Shown here: positions 1-8,543 of the stretch, piece after piece | How the letters are laid out: each line of letters begins with the position of its first letter | How positions within the stretch are numbered: the first letter of the stretch is position 1 | NCBI GenBank assembly: GCA_023408815.1 | Contig: JAEYJO010000057.1 | Location: forward strand, 162,401-226,400 | Source: Bacillota bacterium | GTDB taxonomy: Bacteria > Bacillota > Clostridia > Lachnospirales > Lachnospiraceae | Direction: 5' to 3' | DNA: 64,000 nt | Made by a program: the position numbers and the translations under genes | The notes under the pieces: model-generated | The model's input: only the letters and a program-made list of their open reading frames with translations | Database searches by the model: none | Told to the model about the DNA's origin: nothing

Positions 1-69
1 AAGATCGCCGAATGTGGCTATCCATGCCGGAGAACCCTTTGGCGTTTCTTCTCTCCTACGCCTAGCCAA
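1..69 (-). CDS. motB: MotB flagellar stator protein, N-terminus only
   Basis: Only the first 23 codons are inside the window; the gene continues past the left edge. The reading begins MARRRREETPKGSPAW and continues to a FGDL motif, which is the basic cytoplasmic tail and the start of the single membrane helix typical of MotB. MotB anchors the proton-driven stator to peptidoglycan and pairs with MotA, encoded directly upstream. I chose the TTG at 69 because a GGAGGTGA ribosome site lies 5 bases before it; a GTG at 78 would sit on that site. The start overlaps the motA stop by 8 bases, so translation is probably coupled. Truncated by the window edge, not by mutation. Confidence 0.85.
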   Translation of the reverse strand, partial: MARRRREETPKGSPAWIATFGDL

Positions 70-859
70 CCGGTTCACCTCCGCTTTCGCCGCTCCAGCT
101 TTCTTTATCTCTCGGAGACAGGAACGATTTCAATTTTTCTTCTATAACCCGCGGGTTCTCACCCGCCTGAATGGAGAGAAGTCCTTCTATCATAATTTCC
201 TTCAATCGAACCTCTTCCGCGTTGTTTTCTCTTAATTTACTCGCAACCGGCGTGCATACCCAGTTAGCTAAAAGCGAACCGTATAAGGTCGTAATAAGCG
301 CAGTTGCCATACCGGGACCGATCGCTGACGGATCGTCCATCCTGTTGAGCATATCCACCAAACCGACGAGAGTTCCAATCATACCCCACGCAGGTCCCAT
401 CGCTCCGAGAGCGTCCCAAAATCCAATTTTTGTTTTATGTCTTTCCTCTATGCTGGCAAGCTCTGTATCCAATATGGCTCGAACTAATTCCTGATCCGTA
501 CCGTCTACGATGAGCATAATACCCTTCCTCAAAAATTCATCTTCGACGCCTGCCGCCCGCTCCTCCAGTGCGAGGAGTCCTTCTTTGCGGGCTATATTGG
601 ACAGTTCAATAATCTGCCTAATCGTCTCAGGAGTATCGTTGTCCGGTGCTCTTAGCACCAATCGAAAGCTCTTTATCCCTTCCGTAAAGTTCTGCAATGA
701 ATATGATGCCAATACACAGCATAAAGAACCACCGAAAGTAATAAAAACGGAAGGAACGTCCCAATAGCTGCCAATTGCTGATATTCCTCCACTAGTCAAA
801 ATACCAAATATAAACACAATGCCGCATAAAACAAGACCTAATATTGATGCTATATCCAC
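62..859 (-). CDS. motA: MotA flagellar stator protein
   Basis: 265 residues, the usual MotA length. Four membrane segments are visible: near residues 4-22, 35-55, 148-170 and 182-204, with a large cytoplasmic loop between the second and third. The third helix carries MGPAWGMIGTLVGLV, with the conserved proline of the torque-generating stator; the loop contains the charged residues that contact FliG in known MotA proteins. It forms the ion channel with MotB. The start is a GTG at 859 with AAGGGAATGATTC before it; no in-frame ATG lies nearby. It lies 23 bases downstream of flbD and overlaps motB by 8 bases, as the last complete gene of the flagellar operon in this window. Confidence 0.95.
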   Translation of the reverse strand: MDIASILGLVLCGIVFIFGILTSGGISAIGSYWDVPSVFITFGGSLCCVLASYSLQNFTEGIKSFRLVLRAPDNDTPETIRQIIELSNIARKEGLLALEERAAGVEDEFLRKGIMLIVDGTDQELVRAILDTELASIEERHKTKIGFWDALGAMGPAWGMIGTLVGLVDMLNRMDDPSAIGPGMATALITTLYGSLLANWVCTPVASKLRENNAEEVRLKEIMIEGLLSIQAGENPRVIEEKLKSFLSPRDKESWSGESGGEPVG

Positions 860-882
860 GAATCATTCCCTTGATTTCCGCG

Positions 883-1068
883 TCAATCCGCAAAAATATC
901 CTTTCTATACGATTTTACTAGATTTTTCACGTCTTGTCTACTTTCTTTTATAATTATTTTACGGCCTGTAGTAAATGAAACGACTGTATCTGGTGTCTCC
1001 TCCACCAGTTCGATTAAATCCGGATTAATCAATATTTTCGATCCGTTTATCTTCGTAACCTCTATCAT
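883..1068 (-). CDS. flbD: FlbD/SwrD family flagellar protein
   Basis: A 61-residue protein beginning MIEVTKINGSKILINPDLIE, which is the FlbD (SwrD in Bacillus) signature. In Bacillus subtilis SwrD raises flagellar torque and stator function; its position between flgE and motA here is the usual one for Firmicutes. The protein is a small beta-rich fold with no membrane segment and no signal peptide. A clear ribosome site (GGAGAGGG) precedes the ATG at 1068. The name FlbD is also used for an unrelated Caulobacter sigma54 activator; that is not this gene. Confidence 0.9.
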   Translation of the reverse strand: MIEVTKINGSKILINPDLIELVEETPDTVVSFTTGRKIIIKESRQDVKNLVKSYRKDIFAD

Positions 1069-1128
1069 TTTTACCCTCTCCTCTTCCGGACCTAAAAGCC
1101 CCTCCTGCCCGCAGTCCTACAAGATGAC

Positions 1129-1152
1129 GGGGAACTCTGTTTCAAGTTCCCC
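1129..1152 (-). other. Perfect hairpin between flgE and flbD
   Basis: An 8-base perfect stem, GGGGAACT and AGTTCCCC, closes an 8-base loop in the gap between flgE and flbD. There is no T-run after it on the minus strand, so it is not a standard terminator. It could protect the 3' end of the flgE part of the message after cleavage or act as a partial stop inside the operon. Function is inferred only from position. Confidence 0.55.
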
Positions 1153-1181
1153 ATTATGTTGTGTTCCTTTACATTATATTA

Positions 1182-2993
1182 CTAACGTTTAAGGTTTGTC
1201 AATTCTTCTAACATCGTGTCGGATACTGTAATAATTCGGCTGTTTGCCTGAAAACCTCTCTGCGTCGTGATCATTTCCGTAAACTCCTGTGACAGGTCTA
1301 CGTTACTCATCTCGAGAACACCAGTCTGCATGTAGCCTCCGTTGGCTGTGATATCTACGCCGGTGCCATCGAAGGCGCCGGAATTCATAGTGGCAGAATA
1401 AAGGTTATCACCCTGCTTCTCCAGACCGGAAGGATTCGCGAACACTGCCGTCGCAATCTGTCCGAGACACTTGCTCTGACCATTATCATAGGATGCTGTA
1501 ATAATACCATCCTTGCTTATAGAAATAGAAATCATCTCGCCTGTTTTTCGTCCGGCCCCGAGTCCGTCAGAATCTCCGCTCGTCATAGCAACCGTACTGG
1601 ACCCGTTATTATTTACATTTTGTGTAGTTGAAAAATCAACATTTATCGTAGAAAAATTCCCAAGAGAGCCAAAGCTCATGCTTATAGTTCCTGCACTGTT
1701 TCCTCCCACGGATATAAAGCTGCCATTTGATGTACTATACGTAAGATATGCCGCATTTTGTACCGTCTTTGATGTAACAGTCAGCGTTCCATCCGTCGCT
1801 ACCGTTAATGCCGTTACTCCCTCCGCATCGATATCCAATCCGTAAAGCGTTTTAAAATTGGCTTTATCTTCGTCCGTAAATGTAGTGAGTTCTCCCCCCG
1901 GCGGTGTAAAGGTCATAGTTAAGGTTCCGTTCGTTACTGCTACCGAGGCAGTTTCAAAAGTGCCGCTGCTCGCCGTAGCCGTCGTACCGACCGCGGTTCC
2001 CGCATCTACCGTTAATTGACCGTTCCCATCAATTGTAAATGCCGTAACCTCATCGAAATCAATAGTGCTGTAAGCAGCTTCCAGTGCCGCTCTCTCATCA
2101 GTTCCGACCGCAGGCACCGCTGTCACCTGAGTACCCACTGTTCCGGTGTATGTATTTGTTCCGTCGGTTATCGTATACTCTCCCGTTCCGGTGGCAGAAC
2201 CATTCACAAGAGTATACGCTTCCGATACGGCGACATCCAAGGCTCCGCCGAAAGATACCTGATCCAAATCAGTTCCTATACTGCTACCATCAGAATCCAG
2301 AATATCATCTAACTGGATATAGTACTGTCCACTGACCGTCGTAGCGTGAATACTATATTTAGCCGTATACTTATACCCCATATCATCATAGAATTCGAAG
2401 TTCATGATTCTGCCGGAACTGCTGTTTACCTTTGTATCATTTTTATCGATGATACCCGTCACGCTTGCCTCGCTGGTCGCTTCCGGAGGATAGGTCATAT
2501 TCGTATCGTCCATGATTTTAAGTGCCGTTACCGTATCCGCTTTCGGCTCTCCGGTGGTCGGATCTACTGACCATCCCATCACATTATAGCCGGTGCTGGT
2601 CATGGCGAGATTTCCAGAGCCATCCACATAGAAGGATCCATCTCTTGTAAAGAAATTCTCCGAACCGTTGCTCACTACGAAGAAAGCATCGCCCGTTATC
2701 ATGATATCGAATGGGTTGTTCGTCGTCTGCGCAGAGCCCTGCTGAGAAATAGATGTGTTGATTGCTCCCGTAACTACGCCGAGACCGATCTGCTTGGCAT
2801 TGGTACCGCCCACACCTGTCTCCGCATTCGCTCCGGACGCTGCCTGTGTCGTCTGATACATCAAATCTCTGAATGTGACAGACTGTGATTTATAAGCTGT
2901 CGTATTGACATTAGCGATATTATTACCGATAACGTCCATCTTTGTCTGGTGGGCTCTGAGTCCCGCCACACCAGAATACAATGATCTCATCAT
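1182..2993 (-). CDS. flgE: Flagellar hook protein FlgE, long form
   Basis: 603 residues, about 200 longer than enterobacterial FlgE. The N-terminus (MRSLYSGVAGLRAHQTKMD, then VIGNNIANVNTTAYKS) and the C-terminus (QTGVLEMSNVDLSQEF, then MITTQRGFQANSRI) are the two flagellar rod/hook coiled-coil domains. The middle is an enlarged Thr/Gly-rich surface region. Residues about 299-333 and 374-409 look like two copies of one beta-rich module (DERAALEAAY with IDGNGQLTV; DEDKANFKTLY with ATDGTLTV). FlgE polymerises into the curved hook joining basal body and filament. GGAGG lies 9 bases before the ATG at 2993. A single Cys (C509) is present. Neighbours are the TIGR02530 protein upstream and flbD downstream. 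Confidence 0.95.
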   Translation of the reverse strand: MMRSLYSGVAGLRAHQTKMDVIGNNIANVNTTAYKSQSVTFRDLMYQTTQAASGANAETGVGGTNAKQIGLGVVTGAINTSISQQGSAQTTNNPFDIMITGDAFFVVSNGSENFFTRDGSFYVDGSGNLAMTSTGYNVMGWSVDPTTGEPKADTVTALKIMDDTNMTYPPEATSEASVTGIIDKNDTKVNSSSGRIMNFEFYDDMGYKYTAKYSIHATTVSGQYYIQLDDILDSDGSSIGTDLDQVSFGGALDVAVSEAYTLVNGSATGTGEYTITDGTNTYTGTVGTQVTAVPAVGTDERAALEAAYSTIDFDEVTAFTIDGNGQLTVDAGTAVGTTATASSGTFETASVAVTNGTLTMTFTPPGGELTTFTDEDKANFKTLYGLDIDAEGVTALTVATDGTLTVTSKTVQNAAYLTYSTSNGSFISVGGNSAGTISMSFGSLGNFSTINVDFSTTQNVNNNGSSTVAMTSGDSDGLGAGRKTGEMISISISKDGIITASYDNGQSKCLGQIATAVFANPSGLEKQGDNLYSATMNSGAFDGTGVDITANGGYMQTGVLEMSNVDLSQEFTEMITTQRGFQANSRIITVSDTMLEELTNLKR

Positions 2994-3078
2994 AATGAAT
3001 GACCTCCTTTTTATACCGCACGATGCCGCCTCGTTCCTTCTGTCATTCCGGAACGGCAGCCTCCTTGTAAGGTCCGGC

Positions 3079-3483
3079 TCACATAATTACCGCGCCATCG
3101 ATATTGGTAAATACATTTTCATCTGTTTCTGTCTGTTTCATAGCCGTCACTACCGTATTGTTGGGAACATTTACGATAAAGGCCAATTGGTCGACAAGCA
3201 CCAGTGACTCATGAATTCCTTTCAATCCTGCTTTCATCGTCCCTACCTGCAGCCTCTCCTTCTGGTTGTCCGTAAGCTCTATGTTGCGCTCCGCCAGACG
3301 ATTTGCCGCATGTTTGGAAAATTTTACTTCCCCTGCGCTCTCAGCCTCTTTTGCGGTCTTATTCAGTAAATCTGAAAAAGAGACTCCACTCTCTCCCGCG
3401 ATTTTACGGCTTTGCTCTGCCTGCGTAAAATATTTTGCCTGTAGCTGTTCTATGGAAAGGAATTGATTATTTTGAATCTTCAT
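3079..3483 (-). CDS. Flagellar operon protein of the TIGR02530 family
   Basis: 134 residues. The segment VKFSKHAANRLAERNIEL, followed by ESLVLVDQLAFIVNVPNNTVVTA and ending NVFTNIDGAVIM, matches the small conserved protein always found between flgD and flgE in Firmicute flagellar operons (TIGR02530). Its molecular role is not established; its fixed place suggests work on hook assembly with FlgD and FlgE. It has no signal peptide or membrane helix, so it is cytoplasmic or exported by the flagellar type III route. A strong ribosome site (AAGGAGGAGAAG) precedes the ATG. Confidence 0.85.
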   Translation of the reverse strand: MKIQNNQFLSIEQLQAKYFTQAEQSRKIAGESGVSFSDLLNKTAKEAESAGEVKFSKHAANRLAERNIELTDNQKERLQVGTMKAGLKGIHESLVLVDQLAFIVNVPNNTVVTAMKQTETDENVFTNIDGAVIM

Positions 3484-3549
3484 AATCTTCTCCTCCTTGA
3501 GCTTTTCCCATCCTTTGCATCTAAGACTGATCCGACTAGCATCAAAGCT

Positions 3550-4239
3550 CTAATTATCGCTATCACTATCGTCGTCTAAGCCGGCATTATTTTCTTCCTG
3601 ATCCTTGACCAGTTCCTCAATGCGTTCAGTATACTCCTTCAGCTTCGTTACATAATCAGATGCAATAAAGGTCTTCTGGTAAGCCGTCATTCCGTTGTAG
3701 GTTTCATTCAGCTCGTCAATCTTATCCTTGTTGTCCAGAGTCAGTTTCTCTTTGGATGAAGGCAGCTTAGCCATTTCAACCGCAAAACTTACCGCTAAAT
3801 CATAAGCATCCAAATATTCCTGATCAGCGACTCCATATACATCGTCCAGCGAATAAAGAGCACCTCCTATGGATACATAAGCTTTGCTATTTTCATAAAC
3901 AACATAATCCACCTTGCCTTGAATCTGTGTCGTCTGACCACTACTGTTCGTCGTATTGACACTAACCACTTGTCCTACCAGTGTAGAGGCTCTGGACAGT
4001 TCTAACGTAGCGCTCATATTCTGCATCTGTTCCAAGGCCGAAAATTGTGCATACTGCGCAACAAACTCCGTATTGGAAGTAGGTTCAAGCGGATCCTGAT
4101 ATTTCATCTGTGCTACAAGCAAGCCCAAAAATGCATCCTTGTCGAGAGTTGATTTGTCTTTTGATGTACTATTTGCCAGGGAAGATGCCGAAGTGCTTTC
4201 GATTATTTTGCCATTTTCTATCTGTGCTGTTACTGACAT
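3550..4239 (-). CDS. flgD: FlgD hook-assembly scaffold with extra C-terminal helical module
   Basis: 229 residues. Residues 31-80 hold the conserved FlgD core (LDKDAFLGLLVAQMKYQDPL, then NTEFVAQYAQFSALEQMQN). Residues 84-135 form the small beta domain seen in clostridial FlgD. FlgD caps the growing hook and helps FlgE subunits to fold. From about residue 144 to 212 there is an added helical stretch with LPSSKEKLTLDNKDKIDEL and MTAYQKTFIAS. This resembles the three-helix modules (ALP...LT..K..I....Y..MT..QK) of clostridial surface proteins. An acidic tail, DDDSDSDN, follows. The start at 4239 has GGAGAATGT just before it. Confidence 0.9.
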   Translation of the reverse strand: MSVTAQIENGKIIESTSASSLANSTSKDKSTLDKDAFLGLLVAQMKYQDPLEPTSNTEFVAQYAQFSALEQMQNMSATLELSRASTLVGQVVSVNTTNSSGQTTQIQGKVDYVVYENSKAYVSIGGALYSLDDVYGVADQEYLDAYDLAVSFAVEMAKLPSSKEKLTLDNKDKIDELNETYNGMTAYQKTFIASDYVTKLKEYTERIEELVKDQEENNAGLDDDSDSDN

Positions 4240-4320
4240 ACATTCTCCTTTCCGTAAGTGTTTTCTTACATTTCATATTAGTCTAAAAATAATACTGCTT
4301 AAAATTTTTAATACATAAGG

Positions 4321-5736
4321 TTAAGCCGTGAAATCTACTGTACTGCCATCCGCTGTCATCATCGCTACAGCAATTTGTTCTTCTTCGTTCAGTTCCGCTT
4401 CACTTTCTGGATTCAATTCATTCAGATTAATCTTCCTAATGCCCTTCTTCTTTCCCTGCTGCGCTTGCTCCTGCCCGCTTCCGTCGCCATTTAAATTTCT
4501 TTCAAACTGATGACTTTCTACGGTAACCTCCACCGCTTCCACTTTCAGTCCCTGTTCTTCGAAATTATTTCGAAGCTGCACTATCTGGCTTTCGATTGCT
4601 GCTTTTACCGCTTCGTTCTGCGTTAAGAACTGTGCAGTAATCACGCCGTCCTTAGACGTAATGTTGACGTTGACCGTACCAAGACTTGCCGGATGGAGTT
4701 GTATTTCCATCTGGGTCATATCCGCCTTTATCTGAACCTTCATGTAATCCATAATCTGATTCATGATATCCTGCGTATTTGCCGTCTGACCCGTCATGGT
4801 GCTTTCGAATACTGCATCTGCAGCCGCCGTAGTATTACTTCGGTTCAGCAGGCTTTCTAACAGTACATTATTGTAAACATTACTTCCGTGAGATGAAGAA
4901 TCCTTTTGCGAAGAACCATCCTTAGGACTGTCCGATTTCTCTTCCTCCGGTGCTTCCACCTTCTTAGAAATCAATTCAGGACTTTCTTCCTTGTCGCTTC
5001 CATCTGCTTTTACATTGATTTCCACCACTTCGCCATCGCGCTCCACGGTTACGGTATAATTCTTCTGCTCTTCAGGCACCGCTTCCGCGTTTTCCGCACC
5101 CAAAGCTTTTACATGATTATTCGCTTGAGGCTGCGCTTCCTTAGGAGCCGCCTGTTCCAAAATCGCTGCGATTTCCTCCTGCGTCAAGCCGGTCTGTTCC
5201 TGCAAAGCGTTCACCGTTTCATTTACCTTTGCCAAAAGGTTCTTGAGAGAATTATAAAGTCCTTCGTCTGTCATTACCGTCAGCATGTCTGCGCCTTTAA
5301 GCGTCAGCACCAGTTGCGTCATGTTATTGGGATTCAACAAATCTGCCATGGTAAGTCCCAAGGTCTCCATAGCGGCTTCCACTTCCTCTACCGGGATGCC
5401 CAATTCCTGAGAAACTTCATTGACTAATTCCGCTCCCGCTTTGTTAACTGCATCCTCTGTAGCCTTGTCCACGCCAGAGCTTTGTACGTTATCTGCCTTT
5501 GTTTCAGCACTGCTGTCTTTGGTGTCCAGACCTCTCTTATCGGTGCGACTCACCTTTATCTGAGAACTTTTCACCGCATTGTCGTTAGAAAGAGACGTAT
5601 CCTGTATATCCGTCTGTCCCGACGCTTTGCTGAAAGTATCTGAAAAACTTCCTGCCAGATTGCCAGGCGTACTTCCCGTCTGCTTCGTGGATACGTAATT
5701 CATCAACGGATTGATGCCTTTTATCGGTGTGCTCAT
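4321..5736 (-). CDS. fliK: FliK flagellar hook-length control protein
   Basis: 471 residues. The C-terminal domain (about residues 340-410) has the FliK core: QIKADMTQMEIQLHPASLG, then NVNITSKDGVITAQF and an EEQGLKVEAVEVTVESH segment. The N-terminal half is low in complexity and rich in Ser, Glu, Lys and Ala, as expected for the poorly conserved molecular-ruler part that measures hook length and triggers the FlhB switch from hook to filament export. Secreted by the flagellar export machinery, so no signal peptide is expected. GGAGGTAGAACGCG precedes the ATG. It lies between the MotE-like gene and flgD, the usual place. Confidence 0.92.
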   Translation of the reverse strand: MSTPIKGINPLMNYVSTKQTGSTPGNLAGSFSDTFSKASGQTDIQDTSLSNDNAVKSSQIKVSRTDKRGLDTKDSSAETKADNVQSSGVDKATEDAVNKAGAELVNEVSQELGIPVEEVEAAMETLGLTMADLLNPNNMTQLVLTLKGADMLTVMTDEGLYNSLKNLLAKVNETVNALQEQTGLTQEEIAAILEQAAPKEAQPQANNHVKALGAENAEAVPEEQKNYTVTVERDGEVVEINVKADGSDKEESPELISKKVEAPEEEKSDSPKDGSSQKDSSSHGSNVYNNVLLESLLNRSNTTAAADAVFESTMTGQTANTQDIMNQIMDYMKVQIKADMTQMEIQLHPASLGTVNVNITSKDGVITAQFLTQNEAVKAAIESQIVQLRNNFEEQGLKVEAVEVTVESHQFERNLNGDGSGQEQAQQGKKKGIRKINLNELNPESEAELNEEEQIAVAMMTADGSTVDFTA

Positions 5737-5813
5737 CGCGTTCTACCTCCTTTCTTATTAGATTTTTATATTCATTTATATATAAATGCGATTTCCCGCC
5801 TTATATATCACCA

Positions 5814-6698
5814 TTAAGACTCAGGGTCCATAATTTTGGTAATGCGCGCTGCAATAGCCGAATCCATCGCACCTAAGATTTTTCCTCTGTCCTCTGCGCT
5901 CATCACGGAAAGGATTCTCGATGCCAGTCCGAGATTGTCGGTCATCGACTCAAAAATAGCAGCGGCCTCCTTCGGTTTCATCTCCGAATATGCCTGCGCA
6001 TATTCCTTCACGTCGTTGCTTTCCTCTACCTGCTGTACCACCTGTTTGTATAGATATTCTGCCGTAGTAGGGTCGATACTCTCATAATATTTCTTGTATT
6101 CCTCTGCTCCCGGCCCATTTTCCGCATATACTACTTCTTCATAGAATTCCGTCTTGATTCTCTGGAATTCTACCTGATTGTTCTCGAAGGTCTTTAATCT
6201 TTCAACTTCCGCCTTTAAGTTGGCAACCTCTTCTGAGCTTGTAGTCTGTGCCGACTGCGCACTCTGCAGCTCGAGTTCCAATTCCTTAATGTATCTGACC
6301 GCTTCCTCAAGGCTCTTATAACCGCCGTAGTCCTCCTCCGTTTCCGTCGTCACGTCCGTAACACTATCTGTAGACGGGAGAATCTTATTAATCACCGGCA
6401 CATCCTTCAAAACAGGTGTGAGCACTCCAGAACCAAAACCACCCACATCCAGCTTCACCAATAAGCAGAGAATAGCTATCCACACTACTACGATGAGCGC
6501 CGTTACCAAAAAAACCGATATACCGCTTGTCCCACTGTCATCATCCAGCTGTGCCTCCTGAAGATAAAGCTCTTTGGCCCGTCTTTTCGCTTCCTTTTTC
6601 TGCTCCTTCTGTTCTGACTTGAGCCGCTTTTTTTCTTCTGCCAGCTTCTCTTTGTCCGTTATTTGGTCAATGTCTGTAATAACCTCTGTATTTGGCAT
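5814..6698 (-). CDS. MotE-like membrane protein of the flagellar operon
   Basis: 294 residues from the ATG at 6698, which lies 4 bases after the fliJ stop and uses an AGAAGGTGA ribosome site inside the fliJ end; an upstream ATG at 6722 overlaps fliJ and lacks such a site. An N-terminal Lys/Glu-rich coiled coil (about residues 15-45) is followed by one membrane helix (SVFLVTALIVVVWIAILCLL), a second coiled coil, and a C-terminal MgtE_N-like helical domain (YKQVVQQVEES, KEAAAIFESM, ILGAMDSAIAARI). This is the MotE/YlxF type found next to fliJ and fliK. MotE proteins are thought to chaperone or stabilise stators; that role is known for relatives and inferred here. Confidence 0.8.
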   Translation of the reverse strand: MPNTEVITDIDQITDKEKLAEEKKRLKSEQKEQKKEAKRRAKELYLQEAQLDDDSGTSGISVFLVTALIVVVWIAILCLLVKLDVGGFGSGVLTPVLKDVPVINKILPSTDSVTDVTTETEEDYGGYKSLEEAVRYIKELELELQSAQSAQTTSSEEVANLKAEVERLKTFENNQVEFQRIKTEFYEEVVYAENGPGAEEYKKYYESIDPTTAEYLYKQVVQQVEESNDVKEYAQAYSEMKPKEAAAIFESMTDNLGLASRILSVMSAEDRGKILGAMDSAIAARITKIMDPES

Positions 6699-6702
6699 TT
6701 TC

Positions 6703-7149
6703 TCACCTTCTTCTCTGCCCATATGTATAACTGGTCAGTTCGTCTACTTCCTTGCTTTCCGCAGAGTTTTCTTCCTTTATAAATTCCTCAAAAGCCTTTT
6801 CCCTCAGTTTCTCCTGCACCTTACGCTCCTGTATGACCTCCTGAAGCTTCCTCCGCTTCCGTTCCAGCTCGTCCTCTGCGCGATGCACTTCTATTTTCTG
6901 ATTCTCTATATAATCATTCATCTGCAAAATGGCATTCTTATTGTCCAGGATATCCTGCACGTTCAGATTATGTTCCCTAAGCCTGCGGCCTTCTTCTTCA
7001 TAGGACGCTTTTCTTCCAAAGAGGCGACTTAATTTTTCCTCCTCTTCATCCAAACGCATTCTGGCAGCGGCAAATTCCATCTTCGCCTGCTCTTCCATCT
7101 TATATTTCAGATTCAAAATGCTTTGCATCCTATATATAAATTTCGACAT
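6703..7149 (-). CDS. fliJ: FliJ flagellar export chaperone
   Basis: 148 residues, almost entirely charged coiled coil, opening MSKFIYRMQSILNLKYKMEE as FliJ proteins do. FliJ is the central stalk-like component that couples the FliI ATPase ring to the FlhA export gate. It starts 8 bases after the fliI stop, with AGAGGGTTTT before the ATG. The stop at 6703 is 4 bases before the next gene. Placement after fliI supports the call because sequence conservation in FliJ is low. Confidence 0.88.
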   Translation of the reverse strand: MSKFIYRMQSILNLKYKMEEQAKMEFAAARMRLDEEEEKLSRLFGRKASYEEEGRRLREHNLNVQDILDNKNAILQMNDYIENQKIEVHRAEDELERKRRKLQEVIQERKVQEKLREKAFEEFIKEENSAESKEVDELTSYTYGQRRR

Positions 7150-7157
7150 AAAACCCT

Positions 7158-8477
7158 CTAATCTTCAAATAAATCTTCCATATTTTTTACGGATTCTTCG
7201 AAACTGTATTTCTCCTCCACCGCCTGCATCAAAAACGAATTCACGGCATCAATTTTCTCGATGGCATAGTCAATATTGGCATTGCTGCCGCTCTTATAGG
7301 CACCTATATTGATCAAATCCTCCGCTTCATTATACGTAGCAAGGACATTCTTCAGCTTGCCCGCCGTCTGCTTATGTTCACGGTCTGCAATCTGGCTCAT
7401 ACAACGGGATATGCTCTGCAAAACATCGATTGCCGGGTAATGATTTCTATGAGCCAACTTTCTGCTAAGCATGATATGTCCGTCCAGAATACTTCTTGCC
7501 GTATCCGTAATAGGTTCGTTAAAGTCATCGCCGTCTACAAGCACCGTATACAGTCCCGTTATAGAACCCTTTTTAGATCGTCCTGCACGTTCCAAAAGCT
7601 TCGGCATCTCAGAATATACGCTAGGCGGATATCCTCTTGAAACAGGCGGTTCTCCGCTGGCAAGGCCAATTTCCCTCTGTGCCATGGAAAAACGGGTAAG
7701 GGAATCCATCATAAATAAGACATCTTTTCCCTGATCCCTGAAATATTCCGCGATAGCAGTAGCTGTCTTAGCAGCTTTATTACGTTCAAGGGCCGGTTTA
7801 TCCGAAGTCGCCACCACTACAATGGAACGTTTCATGCCCTCCGGGCCCAAATCTCTCTCTATAAATTCACGAACTTCCCGCCCCCGCTCTCCAATCAGCG
7901 CGATAACGTTAATATCCGCTTTCGTATTCCTCGCAAACATACCGAGCAATGTGGATTTTCCCACTCCCGAACCAGCGAATATGCCGATCCTCTGTCCTTT
8001 TCCAACGGTCAGAAGTCCATCTACCGCTTTTACTCCCAAGGGAAGAACATCGTCGATAATATCTCTGCTAAGCGGATCCGGAGGCGGTGCTTCTACGGAA
8101 TAGGTATGCCCGCTCACGATCACACCTTCCGAAACCGGTCTCCCTAAACCGTCCAGAGTCTGCCCTAAAAGTTCCTCGCTCACTTGTATCGTAAGAGGAA
8201 CTCCCGTATTCTCCACCATACTTCCGAAGCCGATGCCCTCCATAGGCTCGTAAGGCATCAAAATCGTCTTCTTATCCTTGAAGCCTACCACCTCTGCCAT
8301 CGCCGGCTTCGCATCCTCTCCTGTATCGGGATAAATCCGGCAGATATCTCCAAGCTTCGCATCCGGTCCTAACGACTCGATTGTCAGGCCAACGATGTTG
8401 ACCACTTTTCCTTTCATCCTGTAGTACGTGCCTTCTATCAATTTTTCATATTTAATAAAATCAATTGCTGCTCTCAA
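7158..8477 (-). CDS. fliI: FliI flagellar export ATPase
   Basis: 439 residues. The Walker A motif GSGVGKST follows the family mark PPPDPLSRDIIDDVLPLGVK. Walker B-like DVLFMMDSLTRFSMAQREI and the SGEPPVSRGYPPSVYSEMPK stretch are present. FliI is the F1-beta-like hexameric ATPase that readies substrates for flagellar type III export, with FliH as its negative regulator and FliJ as its stalk. The start is a TTG at 8477 (MRAAIDFIKYEKLIE) with AGGTGG 7 bases upstream; no in-frame ATG exists near it. 66 bases separate it from fliH. Confidence 0.96.
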   Translation of the reverse strand: MRAAIDFIKYEKLIEGTYYRMKGKVVNIVGLTIESLGPDAKLGDICRIYPDTGEDAKPAMAEVVGFKDKKTILMPYEPMEGIGFGSMVENTGVPLTIQVSEELLGQTLDGLGRPVSEGVIVSGHTYSVEAPPPDPLSRDIIDDVLPLGVKAVDGLLTVGKGQRIGIFAGSGVGKSTLLGMFARNTKADINVIALIGERGREVREFIERDLGPEGMKRSIVVVATSDKPALERNKAAKTATAIAEYFRDQGKDVLFMMDSLTRFSMAQREIGLASGEPPVSRGYPPSVYSEMPKLLERAGRSKKGSITGLYTVLVDGDDFNEPITDTARSILDGHIMLSRKLAHRNHYPAIDVLQSISRCMSQIADREHKQTAGKLKNVLATYNEAEDLINIGAYKSGSNANIDYAIEKIDAVNSFLMQAVEEKYSFEESVKNMEDLFED

Positions 8478-8543
8478 TATCGGCCCACCTCATATGTATT
8501 TGTTACTCCCATTGGCAATGATCAATTCAAAATACTCGTATTA

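Noticed and set aside
4906..5427. Long open frame of 173 codons on the plus strand opposite fliK
   Set aside because: It is antisense to a well-recognised fliK, has no ribosome site, and its protein (many Arg, Phe, His) resembles no family. Shadow of fliK codon use.
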